A stretch of 64,000 nt of DNA from Herbiconiux oxytropis (GCF_024979315.1 NZ_JANLCK010000014.1:1-64000); one strand, 5' to 3'. Positions 46,338 to 55,085 are shown, counted from the stretch's first letter. Numbers and translations: made by a program. The notes: generated by a model not told the origin, from the letters alone.

Positions 46338-47180
46338 ATGAGCGAATTCGCGACCGTGCTGCGCGCCTGGCGCGACCGTGTGCGCCCGGCCGACGTCGGT
46401 CTGCCCGCGGGCGCCGGCCGGCGCACCACCGGGCTGCGGCGCGAGGAGCTCGCCGCGCTCGCCGGCGTCAGCGTGGACTACATCGTGCGGCTCGAGCAGG
46501 GCCGCTCCACGCATCCGTCGCCGCAGCTGCTCGGAGCCCTCGCCCTGGCCCTCCGCCTCGACGAGAACGAGCGCGAGCACTTCCACCGTGTGGCCGGAGC
46601 CGCTCTGCCCACTCGCGGCGTGGTGCCTCAGCACGTGAGTCCGGGCGTGCAGCGCATCGTCGACCGGCTCGGCGATGTGCCGCTCGCGGTGTTCACCGCG
46701 AGCCACGACATCCTGCTCTGGAATCCGCTGTGGGCGGCGCTCACGGGCGATCCTTCGAGGTGGACGGGCCTCGACCGCAATCTCGTCTGGCGCCACTTCA
46801 CCCGTGGGCACGAGGGGGTGGAGTTCGATGACCGGCACGAGGAGGAGTTCGCGAGCGACCTCGCGGCCGACCTCCGCACCGCCGTCGGCAGGTATCCGCG
46901 CGATGCCGGGCTCGCGCAGCTCGTGCAGAGGCTCCGCGCCGAGTCGACCGAGTTCGAGCGGCGCTGGGCCGAGGCGAAGGTGGCCGAGCACCGCTCCAGC
47001 CGCAAGACGATGACGCGCACGCCGGCCGGGCCGATCACGCTCGACTGCGACGTGCTCACCGTGCCGGGCGGCGATCTGCGGCTGGTCGTCTACACGGCCG
47101 CACCCGGCAGCGACGACGAGCAGAAGCTCGCCCTGCTGCGGGTGACCGGCCTGCAGGCGCTCTCGACCTCGCCCGCCTGA
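46338..47180 (+). CDS. XRE-family regulator with MmyB-like ligand-binding domain
   Basis: A 280-residue paralogue of the regulator at 33704-34600. The XRE helix-turn-helix is GLRREELAALAGVSVDYIVRLEQ in residues about 32-54, and the MmyB-like domain begins near residue 95 (VQRIVDRLGDVPLAVFTASHDIL). It is divergently placed with respect to the SDR gene, from which it is separated by 102 bases, so it is probably the repressor of that reductase. CAGGAT ends six bases before the ATG; this is a weaker version of the leaderless layout. Confidence 0.87.
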   Translation: MSEFATVLRAWRDRVRPADVGLPAGAGRRTTGLRREELAALAGVSVDYIVRLEQGRSTHPSPQLLGALALALRLDENEREHFHRVAGAALPTRGVVPQHVSPGVQRIVDRLGDVPLAVFTASHDILLWNPLWAALTGDPSRWTGLDRNLVWRHFTRGHEGVEFDDRHEEEFASDLAADLRTAVGRYPRDAGLAQLVQRLRAESTEFERRWAEAKVAEHRSSRKTMTRTPAGPITLDCDVLTVPGGDLRLVVYTAAPGSDDEQKLALLRVTGLQALSTSPA

Positions 47181-47208
47181 CGGCTACGGCGGGAAGACTG
47201 TCTGGCGG

Positions 47209-47859
47209 TCACGGCGCGAAGGCGGGCCAGACGGACGACGCCGCGTGTTCGCGCGGGTGCCACCGGGTGCCGCGAGCCGGCAGCGGGGCGAGCGGCCGCG
47301 CGGCCGCCCGGTCGAGCAGGGCGTCGAAGCCCGAGCGATCGGCGGTGTTGGCGAGGTAGCACTCGAGCAGCTGTGCGGTGGCGCGTGCGTCGACCGAGGC
47401 GCGGTGGGCGCCCTCGAGCTCGATGCCGAAGACCTCGCAGAGGTGGGCGAGCGATCGGCGGGAGCCGGGGAGGTAGGTGCGGGCGAGGCGCTGCGTGCAG
47501 AGGGCGGCCGGCGCCGGCCACGGGCGGTGGCCGATGAGGTCGAGCTCCGCTGCGAGGAACCGGAGGTCGAACCCGGCGTTGTGGGCCACGATGACGCGCC
47601 CGCTCAGCAGCTCGAGCAGCTCGGGGGCGATGTCGGCGAAGGAGGGCGCGTGCTCGAGGGTGGAGCGCGAGATGCGGTGGATGTCGGAGCGGCCGACCGG
47701 GCCGTCTCCCGCGATCAGCGTGTCCCAGCTGCCGATCACCGCGCCATCCGGGTCGGAGTGCACGACGGCGATCTCGAGCGCGCGGGCCCCGGAGGAGGGC
47801 GCCAGGCCGCTGGTCTCGAAGTCGATGGTGGCGAAGCCGCGGGTGGTCGTGGTGCTCAC
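47209..47859 (-). CDS. DnaQ-like 3'-5' exonuclease (DEDDh family)
   Basis: A 216-residue exonuclease-domain protein. ExoI is FATIDFETSGLAP (the D and E of DEDD), ExoII includes VIVAHNAGFDLRFL (D), and ExoIII has HRASVDARATAQLL (H and D), so the DEDDh catalytic set is complete. The family includes the DNA polymerase III epsilon subunit and stand-alone exonucleases. No polymerase-binding C-terminus is evident. The GTG at 47859 is the only start near the first motif, although GGAGGAG lies unusually close to it; the longer upstream frame is unlikely to be coding. Confidence 0.82.
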   Translation of the reverse strand: MSTTTTRGFATIDFETSGLAPSSGARALEIAVVHSDPDGAVIGSWDTLIAGDGPVGRSDIHRISRSTLEHAPSFADIAPELLELLSGRVIVAHNAGFDLRFLAAELDLIGHRPWPAPAALCTQRLARTYLPGSRRSLAHLCEVFGIELEGAHRASVDARATAQLLECYLANTADRSGFDALLDRAAARPLAPLPARGTRWHPREHAASSVWPAFAP

Positions 47860-48025
47860 CTCCTCCGCGCCGGATCGGGCCGTGACGACGTCCGGCCGCG
47901 CCGATTTCCAGCGCGCTCTCGACGGTAGGGGCGGCCACCGACATCGGAGCCGGCGCCTGGCGATGGGGAGGTGTCCCCATCGCCGCCTCGGAGGCATCCG
48001 GCCATGATGGATCGAGGAGGGGATC

Positions 48026-49141
48026 TTGAGCGAGACGACGACACCCGGCGGTGCCGGCACCGCGGTGGGCGGCAGGCGGCGCGCTCGGCTCCTCATCGTC
48101 GTGACCGGCATCTCGCTCGTCGTGCTGGGGATCGCGGCCGCCGTGGTGTGGTCGGTCCTCCGCACCGCACAGGGGCCCGCAGAGGCCGTGCGCGACTACG
48201 CCGCGCTGATCGCGGAGGGGAAAGCCGGAGCGGCCTCCTCGCTCGTCGATCCGGTCGCGTGGGCCGAGGGCCGTGAGGGCGTCGCCTCGGTGCTCGTGAG
48301 CGACGAGGTGCTCGCGAGCTCGCTGGAGCCGTTCTCGGTGCTCGACATCGAGCTCGGCAGCGACGGCACGACCGAGGTCGCCGTGGGGAGCACGGTGCTG
48401 GTCGAGGTCGACTACGCGGTGGGCGACGAGCGCGGGCGTGCGGCGCTGCGGGTCGAGCGCGAGCACGACGGGCCCTTCGGCGCCTCGCGGTGGCGGGTCG
48501 TCGATCCGCTCGTCGTGCCGATCGTGGTGGAGTCGAACGTGCCCACGGTGGGCCCCGCCACCCTCGGCGGGGAGCCGATCGACCTCAGTGGCCCCTCCTT
48601 CGCGGGCGCCGAGCAGCTCATCGCACTCGTCTACCCGGGCGAGTACCAGGTGATCGCGCCCGAGCGCACCGCGTTCTCGGCGGCGACCGAGTACGTCCTC
48701 GCGCTCTCCGATGCGGAGCCCTCGGTGGAGGAGCCCTCCGAGGGTGCGGCGCTGCCGGTGGCGGCCCGGGTGCAGCTCACGTTCGATCCGACTCCCGAGC
48801 TCGTCGACACCGTCTCCGAGGCTCTGGACGAGCACCTCGACGCGTGCCTCGAGGAGGCGACCGCGATGCCTGACGACTGCCCCGCCGTGCTCGCCTACCT
48901 CGGCCGGACCGTCTCGAACCTGACCATCACCGAGCGGCCGGAGATCGACGTGCTCGGCGCGGTCGGGGTCGACTACGTCGACGGTGTACCGTCCCGTTCG
49001 CCGGTGGGGCTGAGGAGCACGATCGGCGTGATCGAGTACACCGGGGAGGACGGTGCCCGTCGCGATGAGAGCTTTAGGGTGGTCGCTGACCTCGAGGTGC
49101 ACGGTGACGCGGTCGACATCGTCTTCCGGTCCGCCGCATGA
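48026..49141 (+). CDS. Membrane-anchored protein of unknown function
   Basis: A 371-residue protein with a short basic cytoplasmic N-terminus, one membrane helix at about residues 22-44 (LLIVVTGISLVVLGIAAAVVW) and a large extracytoplasmic part made of two or more NTF2-like-looking segments (QGPAEAVRDYAALIAEGKAGAASSLV near 49-74). Two cysteines in EHLDACLEEATAMPDDCPAV may form a disulfide. No family is recognised. The start is TTG at 48026 with GGAGGGG upstream, and the stop overlaps the ATG of the 2H phosphoesterase gene. Confidence 0.7.
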   Translation: MSETTTPGGAGTAVGGRRRARLLIVVTGISLVVLGIAAAVVWSVLRTAQGPAEAVRDYAALIAEGKAGAASSLVDPVAWAEGREGVASVLVSDEVLASSLEPFSVLDIELGSDGTTEVAVGSTVLVEVDYAVGDERGRAALRVEREHDGPFGASRWRVVDPLVVPIVVESNVPTVGPATLGGEPIDLSGPSFAGAEQLIALVYPGEYQVIAPERTAFSAATEYVLALSDAEPSVEEPSEGAALPVAARVQLTFDPTPELVDTVSEALDEHLDACLEEATAMPDDCPAVLAYLGRTVSNLTITERPEIDVLGAVGVDYVDGVPSRSPVGLRSTIGVIEYTGEDGARRDESFRVVADLEVHGDAVDIVFRSAA

Positions 49142-49716
49142 CCGACGCGCCCCGACAGCCCGTCGTCAGTCTGGAGCTCCTCCTCGACCCGGTCACGGAG
49201 ATGCGGGTCATGGCCGAGTGGGAGGCCCTCGCGGGAGCCGGACTGTCGAGCCTCGCGGCGCACACGGCCGCGAGCAACCGGCCGCACATCACCCTCCTCG
49301 TGCGGAGTGGGCTGACCTCGCCTGCGCCCGAGGCGCTCGCGGCGGCCATCGCCCTGCCCCTTCCGGTCGAGCTCGGGGCGCCCCTCCTGTTCGGTGCGGG
49401 GGATCGGCGGGTGCTCGTCCGATCGGTGGTCCCCTCACCGGCGCTCCTCCACCTGCACTCCGTCGTGCACGACCTCGCCGGGCCGGGCGACGACGCGCCG
49501 CACACACGGCCCGCCCAGTGGACCCCGCACGTCACCCTCGCCCGCCGCCTCCGCCTCGACACCCTGCCCCAGGCGCTCCGTCTGCTCGACGACACCGCCG
49601 AACGGGCAGCGGATGCCGGCGCGGTCGCCTCGAGCGGCGCGGCCGATTCCGGCAGCTCGGCGACCGCTCTGCGCCGCTGGGACGCGGCATCCGCCACCGT
49701 CACCCACCTGCTCTGA
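49138..49716 (+). CDS. 2'-5' RNA ligase/2H phosphoesterase family protein
   Basis: A 192-residue member of the 2H phosphoesterase superfamily. The two catalytic HxT motifs are His50-Ile-Thr52 in RPHITLLV and His131-Val-Thr133 in TPHVTLAR. Such enzymes (ThpR, YjcG and related) open cyclic 2',3'-phosphates or join RNA 2'-5'. The substrate is unknown. It is translationally coupled to the upstream membrane protein (ATGA overlap) and lies 78 bases before pyridoxal kinase. Confidence 0.8.
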   Translation: MTDAPRQPVVSLELLLDPVTEMRVMAEWEALAGAGLSSLAAHTAASNRPHITLLVRSGLTSPAPEALAAAIALPLPVELGAPLLFGAGDRRVLVRSVVPSPALLHLHSVVHDLAGPGDDAPHTRPAQWTPHVTLARRLRLDTLPQALRLLDDTAERAADAGAVASSGAADSGSSATALRRWDAASATVTHLL

Positions 49717-49794
49717 TCCGTGCCGGCAGCCGATCCGTCACCGATCGGTCACGTCGCGTTCGCTTCCTGGGCCCGGAGCGCGAAGAATGGGGGT

Positions 49795-50646
49795 GTGAAG
49801 GTCCTCTCCATCCAGTCCGCCGTCGCCCACGGGCACGTCGGCAACTCGGCAGCCGTGTTCCCGCTCCAGCGCATCGGGGCGGAGGTGCTGCCCGTCTACA
49901 CCGTCAACTTCTCCAACCACACGGGCTACGGCGCGTGGCGCGGCCCGCTCATCTCACCGGAGGACGTGCGCGAGGTCCTCCTCGGCATCGAGGAGCGCGG
50001 CGTCTTCCCCTCGATCGACGTGGTGCTCTCGGGCTACCAGGGCGGTGTGGGCATCGGCGACGTCATCGTCGACGCCGTGAACCGGGTGAAGGCGGCGAAC
50101 CCCGGCGCGATCTACGCGTGCGACCCTGTGATGGGCAACGCGAAATCGGGCTGCTTCGTGGCACCCGAGATCCCGGATCTGCTGCGCGACCGCGTGGTGC
50201 CCGTGGCCGACATCATCACGCCCAACCAGTTCGAGCTGGGCTACCTCACCGGCACCGAGCCGTCGACCCTCGAGTCGACCCTGGTCTCGGCCGACCTCGC
50301 CCGCGAGATGGGCCCGTCGACCGTGCTCGTGACGAGCGTCGAGCGCCCGGATCGCGACCCGGAGACGATCGAGATGCTCGTGGTCGACGACGCGGGGGCG
50401 TGGATCGTGCGCACACCCTTCCTGCCGTTCAAGGCGAACGGATCGGGAGACGTCACGGCCGCCCTCTTCACCGCCCACTACCGAGCGACCGGCCAGGCGT
50501 CGGTGGCGCTCGAGCGCACCGCCTCGAGTGTCTTCGACCTGATCGAGCTGACCTACCGCTCGGGCGAGCGGGAGCTGCAGCTCGTCGAGGCGCAGGAGTC
50601 GTACGCGCACCCCAGGCCGCAGTTCGCGGCCGAGCAGGTGCGCTGA
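49795..50646 (+). CDS. pdxY: Pyridoxal kinase PdxY
   Basis: A 283-residue ribokinase-fold enzyme that phosphorylates pyridoxal. It has the substrate loop [20 protein letters not shown] at the N-terminus, [17 protein letters not shown] and the anion-hole motif [14 protein letters not shown] with the catalytic Asp. The GTG at 49795 was chosen since KVLSIQS is the conserved beginning of the family; codons before it are open but unlike the family. AAGAAT lies six bases upstream, a weak leaderless signal. Confidence 0.92.
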   Translation: MKVLSIQSAVAHGHVGNSAAVFPLQRIGAEVLPVYTVNFSNHTGYGAWRGPLISPEDVREVLLGIEERGVFPSIDVVLSGYQGGVGIGDVIVDAVNRVKAANPGAIYACDPVMGNAKSGCFVAPEIPDLLRDRVVPVADIITPNQFELGYLTGTEPSTLESTLVSADLAREMGPSTVLVTSVERPDRDPETIEMLVVDDAGAWIVRTPFLPFKANGSGDVTAALFTAHYRATGQASVALERTASSVFDLIELTYRSGERELQLVEAQESYAHPRPQFAAEQVR

Positions 50647-50672
50647 GAGCGACCGACGACTCCTGCGCCGGC

Positions 50673-51779
50673 TCAGCCGGTCAGTTCCTCCACCCGGCGG
50701 AGGGCGGCCAGGAGTGCCGCCTCGGTCAGCGGCTCGGGCAGGTTCACGACATGGGGCGCCGTCAGCGTCTTCTCGGCCACGACGGCCAGCGCATCCTCAT
50801 CGGCCTCCGCACCGAGCTCCCTCAGCGAACGCGGCAGACCCACCTCGCCGAGGTAGTCGGCGAGGTCGAGGAGCACGGTGTCGTCCTCTCCGAGCACGGC
50901 CAGCTGAACCAGGAGCCCGTAGGCCACGTGCTCGCCGTGCAGGCGCTCCGCGGGACCGGGGAGTGCCATCAGCCCTCGGGTCACCGCGTGGGCGAGCGAC
51001 AGGCCGCCGTTCTCGAAGGCGAGCCCGGAGAGCAGGATGACGGCCTCCACCGTGTCCTCGAACGCCTCGTCGATCTCATCGGCCTCGAGCGCCGCGAAGG
51101 CCCCCGCCGACTGCGACCGCAGCACGTCGTAGCAGCCCTCTGCCACGACGGCCGCGATGCGGAGCCCGCGGGTGCCCTGCATCGTGATGCCACCGGCAGC
51201 CCGGCACGCCGCGACCTCGAAGTGCTTGGACAAGGCGTCGCCGATGCCGGCGGCGAGGAACCGGCGCGGCGCCCCGGCGATCACGGCGGTGTCGACCAGG
51301 ACCAGCGCCGGGCTGCGCTCCAACTGCGGCACCTGCTGCAGCTGGTGGGCGTCGTCGTAGACGGCGATGGCACGGCTCGCCGGGCTGTCATTGCTCGCGA
51401 TCGTGGGCACGGTCACCACCGGCACCTCGCGAAGCCGCGAGACCCCTTTCGCGAGGTCCACCGTCTTGCCGCCGCCCACGCCCACCACGAAACCGTGATG
51501 GGGGGCGGCGGCCGACGAGATCGCGGCGATGGCCGCAGACGTCACCTCGCTCGACACCGCCACCACCTCGACCTCGATACCGGCTGCGGCGAAGGAACGC
51601 TCGACGCCAGGGGCGAGCGTCGGCAGCAGGAAGGCGTCGATCAGCACGAGGGCCGACCCACCGATGCCCTTGCACTCCCCGCCGATCCGCTCCAGCGCAC
51701 CCGGACCCTGCACGTACCGCGCGGCCGTCGCGAACGCCCGGATGCCGGGGGAGTGCGTCTCAGGTGCCGTGGCCCGCAC
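50673..51779 (-). CDS. gldA: Iron-containing (GldA-type) alcohol/glycerol dehydrogenase
   Basis: A 368-residue type III dehydrogenase. The NAD loop is GVGGGKTVDLAKG, and metal ligands are expected in the DALSKHFE, HAVTRG and LHGEHVAYG segments (Asp, His, His). The family oxidises glycerol, 1,2-propanediol and other vicinal diols to the keto compounds. It begins with GTG four bases after the stop of the Baeyer-Villiger monooxygenase, so the two are one operon; a plausible job is to make or remove the ketone on which the monooxygenase acts. Confidence 0.87.
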   Translation of the reverse strand: MRATAPETHSPGIRAFATAARYVQGPGALERIGGECKGIGGSALVLIDAFLLPTLAPGVERSFAAAGIEVEVVAVSSEVTSAAIAAISSAAAPHHGFVVGVGGGKTVDLAKGVSRLREVPVVTVPTIASNDSPASRAIAVYDDAHQLQQVPQLERSPALVLVDTAVIAGAPRRFLAAGIGDALSKHFEVAACRAAGGITMQGTRGLRIAAVVAEGCYDVLRSQSAGAFAALEADEIDEAFEDTVEAVILLSGLAFENGGLSLAHAVTRGLMALPGPAERLHGEHVAYGLLVQLAVLGEDDTVLLDLADYLGEVGLPRSLRELGAEADEDALAVVAEKTLTAPHVVNLPEPLTEAALLAALRRVEELTG

Positions 51780-51783
51780 TCGC

Positions 51784-53424
51784 TCAGGCCCTCACCCGGG
51801 CCGCATGGCCGTCGGTGAGGAAGTGGTCGCCGAACTCCGATGCGCGATCGGCGTCCATGAGGTCCATGTAAGCCGCCATCCCGCCCATGAAGAAGTAGTT
51901 CACCACCGGCTTCCCGGGGATGTTCGCCCCGTTGATCCAGGAGTTCACCTTCGGGAAGAGCGTCAGGGCCGCACCGGTGTCGCACAGCTCCATCCAGTCG
52001 TCCTCGGCCTTCTGCGTGGGCTCGAGCGTCGAGGCGCCGGTGTCGATCGTGTGCTTGATCGCGTCCGCGATCCAGTTCACCTGGGCCTCGTGCACCGGAG
52101 GCTGGTTGGTGAACGGGCCCATGGGGCCGTAGACCATGAACATGTTCGGGAAGTCCGCGGTCATCATGCCGAGGTAGGTGTAGGCGCGGTCGCGCCACTT
52201 GTCCTGCAGGGTGAGACCGTTCCGGCCCTGCTGGTAGATGCGCAGCTGGTTGCCGGAGACCGCGTCGAAACCCGTGGCCAGCACGATCACGTCGAGTTCG
52301 TACTCGACGTCGCCCGCACGGATGCCCTTCTCGGTGAACTCCACGATCGGGTCGGCCTTCACATCCACGAGCGTCGTGCTCGCGCGGTTGTACGCCTCGT
52401 AGTAGTTGTCGCAGCACAGCGGCCGCTTGGCGTAGAGGTCGGTCGGCACGAGCAGCTCGGCCACGATCGGGTCCTCGACCGTCTCGCGGATGCGCTTCTC
52501 GATCACGTCGGTCGCGGCCTTGTTCGCCACGAGGCTCGTGCCGACGTCGTTAAACGCCTTGAACATGTACTGGAAGCCACCGCCGTCGTCGTACACCTTC
52601 TCGAACGCCTCGTGCCGCGCGGCCTCGTCGACGCTCTCCGCCGAGACGGCGCTCTCCTCGAAGCCGAACGCGGTCGTGGAGTAGAGCACCTCGCGGTGAT
52701 AGCCCTCGTAGTCGCCGCGGATCCGGTCGATCAGCTCGGGGTCGATGGGCCGGTGCCGCGAGGGCACCACCCACTGCGGTGTGCGCTGGAAGACGGTGAG
52801 GTGATCGACGACCGGAGCGATCTCCGAGATCACCTGGATGCCACTGGATCCGGTGCCGATGACGCCCACGCGCTTTCCCGCCAGCTCGACCTCCTCGTGC
52901 GGCCAGCGCGCCGTGTGGTAGATCTCACCGCGGAAGTTCTCCTGCCCGGGGAACTCCGGAACGTTGGTGGCCGAGAGCAGGCCGACGGCCTCGATCAGGA
53001 ACCGGGCGGAGAACTGCTGCCCCTTGTCGGTCGCCACCAGCCAGCGATCGGTCTCCTCGTCGAACAGCAGGCTCTCGATCTGCGTGCTGAACTGGTAGCT
53101 GCGGCGGAGGTCGTAGCGATCGGCGACGTGGCCGAGGTAGGCGAGGATCTCGGACTGGCGCGGGTAGCGCTCGCTCCACTTCCAGTCGTCGTAGAGGGCC
53201 TTGTCGAAGAAGTAGCAGTAGGCGTTGACCTCGGTGTCGGATCGGGCACCCGGATAGCGGTTCCAGTACCAGGTGCCTCCCACGTCGCCCGCGTTGTCGA
53301 ACGCCTGCACGGTGAGGCCCAGGTTCTCCCGCAGCGCGTACACCGAGTACAGCCCGGCGAACCCACCTCCGATGACCACCGCATCGACTTCGATCACATC
53401 CGGCCGTGTAGCGACATTGCTCAT
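51784..53424 (-). CDS. Baeyer-Villiger monooxygenase (type I, flavin-containing)
   Basis: A 546-residue flavoprotein that uses NADPH and oxygen to turn a ketone into an ester or lactone. The FAD loop is GGGFAG at 19-24, the NADPH loop GTGSSG at 190-195, and between them is the type I fingerprint F164-x-G-x3-H170-x3-W174-P175 (FRGEIYHTARWP). GDVGGTWYWNRYPGARSD is characteristic of cyclohexanone/phenylacetone monooxygenase relatives. It is first in an operon with the GldA-type dehydrogenase and divergent from a thiolase-fold gene. Ring size or chain length of the ketone cannot be deduced. Confidence 0.93.
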   Translation of the reverse strand: MSNVATRPDVIEVDAVVIGGGFAGLYSVYALRENLGLTVQAFDNAGDVGGTWYWNRYPGARSDTEVNAYCYFFDKALYDDWKWSERYPRQSEILAYLGHVADRYDLRRSYQFSTQIESLLFDEETDRWLVATDKGQQFSARFLIEAVGLLSATNVPEFPGQENFRGEIYHTARWPHEEVELAGKRVGVIGTGSSGIQVISEIAPVVDHLTVFQRTPQWVVPSRHRPIDPELIDRIRGDYEGYHREVLYSTTAFGFEESAVSAESVDEAARHEAFEKVYDDGGGFQYMFKAFNDVGTSLVANKAATDVIEKRIRETVEDPIVAELLVPTDLYAKRPLCCDNYYEAYNRASTTLVDVKADPIVEFTEKGIRAGDVEYELDVIVLATGFDAVSGNQLRIYQQGRNGLTLQDKWRDRAYTYLGMMTADFPNMFMVYGPMGPFTNQPPVHEAQVNWIADAIKHTIDTGASTLEPTQKAEDDWMELCDTGAALTLFPKVNSWINGANIPGKPVVNYFFMGGMAAYMDLMDADRASEFGDHFLTDGHAARVRA

Positions 53425-53456
53425 CGTCGGATTCCCTTTCTCTCCGGACTGAATAG

Positions 53457-53470
53457 GTGATGATCATCAC
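53457..53470. promoter_or_regulatory. Perfect 14-base palindrome upstream of the monooxygenase gene
   Basis: GTGATGATCATCAC reads the same on both strands and lies 32 bases upstream of the monooxygenase ATG, in the 123-base divergent gap. It is a candidate operator of a dimeric regulator, separate from the TGGGACA site in the same gap. Confidence 0.55.
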
Positions 53471-53496
53471 CCGGCCCGGCGACGCCCCGGTCGGGA

Positions 53497-53513
53497 CGTC
53501 GCAATATGGGACA
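53497..53513. promoter_or_regulatory. TGGGACA-type site in the monooxygenase/thiolase divergent promoter
   Basis: CGTCGCA, ATA, TGGGACA: the right half equals, and the left half matches in five of seven places, an inverted repeat TGTCCCA-N3-TGGGACA. A second copy with better symmetry is at 60726-60752 in the other divergent promoter of the island. It overlaps an imperfect palindrome at 53479-53502 (GCGACGCCCC/GGGACGTCGC). Confidence 0.5.
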
Positions 53514-53547
53514 GCGCCGATCCGGGCCGATCGGAGAGACTGAGGCC

Positions 53548-54723
53548 GTGCCCCAGGAACGCAAAGGCGACGACGCCTCCATCATCGGTGTCGGCCTCAC
53601 CCCCTTCAGCCGCGACTCCGGCCTGAGCGCCCTCGAGCTGCAGGCCGACGCCGCCTACCAGGCGCTCGACGACGCCGGACTCGGCGCGCCCGAGGTCGAC
53701 ACCGTCATCACCGGCTACGCCACCACGGTGAACCACATCATGCCCGGCAACGTTCTCGCCGAATACCTCGGAGCGAAGCCCGAGCGGGCCTTCGGCATGA
53801 ATGTCGGAGGAGCGACGGGGCTGGCCATGCTCGCCGAGGCCGCTCGCCTCGTGCGCTCCGGCGACGCCCGCACGGTCCTCGTCGTGGGCGGTGAGAACCG
53901 GGCGAGCGGGCAGACCCGCGACGCCGCCATCGCCACGCTGGCCCAAGTGGGGCACGCGAGCCACGAGGTGGCGCTGGGTGCCAACATCCCCGCCTACTAC
54001 GCCCTCCTCGCCTCCGAGTACCTGCACCGTCACGGCCTCGAACGGAGCGAGCTCGCCGCGCTCGCCGTGCAGATGCGCACCCATGCCGCCGAGCACCCCG
54101 GAGCGCAGTTCCGCACCCCCATCACCGTCGACGACGTGCTCGCCGCACCGCCCATCGCCGAACCCCTCGGGCTCCTGGACTGCTGCCCGATGTCCGACGG
54201 AGCCGCCGCCGTCGTCATCTCCCGCGGCGACGGCGGAGTGCGCGCCGTCACGATCGCAGGCCTCGGCCAGGCCAACGACCACCAGCACGTGAGCGAGGCC
54301 GACTTCTCGGCCTTCGGGGCGGGCGCGAGCGCGGGCTCGGCGCTCGCCGAGGCCGGTGTGGGCGTCGAGGGCCTCGACATCCTGGGCATCTACGACAGCT
54401 TCACCATCACGCTGGCCCTCCTGCTCGAGGAGATCGGCATCGTCGATCCGGGCACCGCCGGCACCCGCGCCGCGGAGGGGCTCTTCGCGGCCGACGGCCG
54501 CTTCCCGCTGAACCTCCACGGCGGCCTGCTGTCGTACGGCCACTCCGGGGTGGCCGGCGGCATGGCGCACCTCGTGGAGATGGTCACCCAGATGCGCGGC
54601 GAGGCCGCGAACCGCCAGCTGAGCACGCGACCCCGACGAGGCCTCCTGCACGCCGACGGCGGCGTGCTCTCGGCCCACGTCTCCGTGGTGCTCGACAGAG
54701 AACCGACAGGAGCAGGAGCATGA
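53548..54723 (+). CDS. Thiolase-fold (lipid-transfer-protein-like) enzyme lacking the catalytic Cys
   Basis: A 391-residue thiolase superfamily protein of the SCP2/lipid-transfer type. The usual nucleophile motif (CASG-like) reads VGGATG at 86-91, so the cysteine position is Gly88. The second catalytic region is kept as HGGLLSYGHSGVAGG with His332, and YDSFTITLALLLEEIG contains Tyr282. Loss of Cys with retention of Tyr and a DUF35 partner next door recalls the Ltp2-ChsH2 retro-aldolase of steroid breakdown. It is the first gene of a plus-strand operon, with coupled starts to DUF35 and acyl-CoA synthetase. GTG at 53548 was chosen because of TGAGG and GGAGAG upstream. Confidence 0.85.
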   Translation: MPQERKGDDASIIGVGLTPFSRDSGLSALELQADAAYQALDDAGLGAPEVDTVITGYATTVNHIMPGNVLAEYLGAKPERAFGMNVGGATGLAMLAEAARLVRSGDARTVLVVGGENRASGQTRDAAIATLAQVGHASHEVALGANIPAYYALLASEYLHRHGLERSELAALAVQMRTHAAEHPGAQFRTPITVDDVLAAPPIAEPLGLLDCCPMSDGAAAVVISRGDGGVRAVTIAGLGQANDHQHVSEADFSAFGAGASAGSALAEAGVGVEGLDILGIYDSFTITLALLLEEIGIVDPGTAGTRAAEGLFAADGRFPLNLHGGLLSYGHSGVAGGMAHLVEMVTQMRGEAANRQLSTRPRRGLLHADGGVLSAHVSVVLDREPTGAGA

Positions 54724-55085
54724 CCGGAGCGATCCCCATGACGGGCGACTGGACGACGGGGGAGCCGATCCTGCTCGCCCAGCGCTGCGCGGCCGGACAC
54801 CGTTGGTACCTGCCGCGGGCCCGGTGCCCGGTCTGCTCCGAGGCCGTCGAATCGTTCGAGCCGACAGGAGCCGGGACGGTCTTCGCTGAGACGAGCCTGC
54901 ACCGCCGCTCCTCGGGCCGTGACACGGAGGCCGTGGGCATCGCGCTCATCGACCTCGACGACGGGGTGCGTCTGATGGCGCGCTGCCGGCCGGGGACCAG
55001 GATCGGCACCCGGGTGCACGTGAGCATCGTGTTCGACGAGGGCTCGCAGAGGCTGCTCCCCTCGGCCGAGGAGGTCGCGGCGTGA
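54720..55085 (+). CDS. DUF35 OB-fold/zinc-ribbon protein
   Basis: A 121-residue protein of the DUF35 family: a rubredoxin-like zinc ribbon (Cys23, His27, Cys36, Cys39; the second ligand is His instead of Cys) followed by an OB-fold domain (GTVFAETSLHRRS, GIALIDLDDGVRLMAR, RVHVSIVFDEGS). DUF35 proteins form complexes with thiolases, HMG-CoA synthase or thiolase-fold aldolases and shuttle acyl-CoA. The ATG overlaps the stop of the thiolase-fold gene, so they almost surely act as a complex. Confidence 0.88.
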   Translation: MTGAIPMTGDWTTGEPILLAQRCAAGHRWYLPRARCPVCSEAVESFEPTGAGTVFAETSLHRRSSGRDTEAVGIALIDLDDGVRLMARCRPGTRIGTRVHVSIVFDEGSQRLLPSAEEVAA

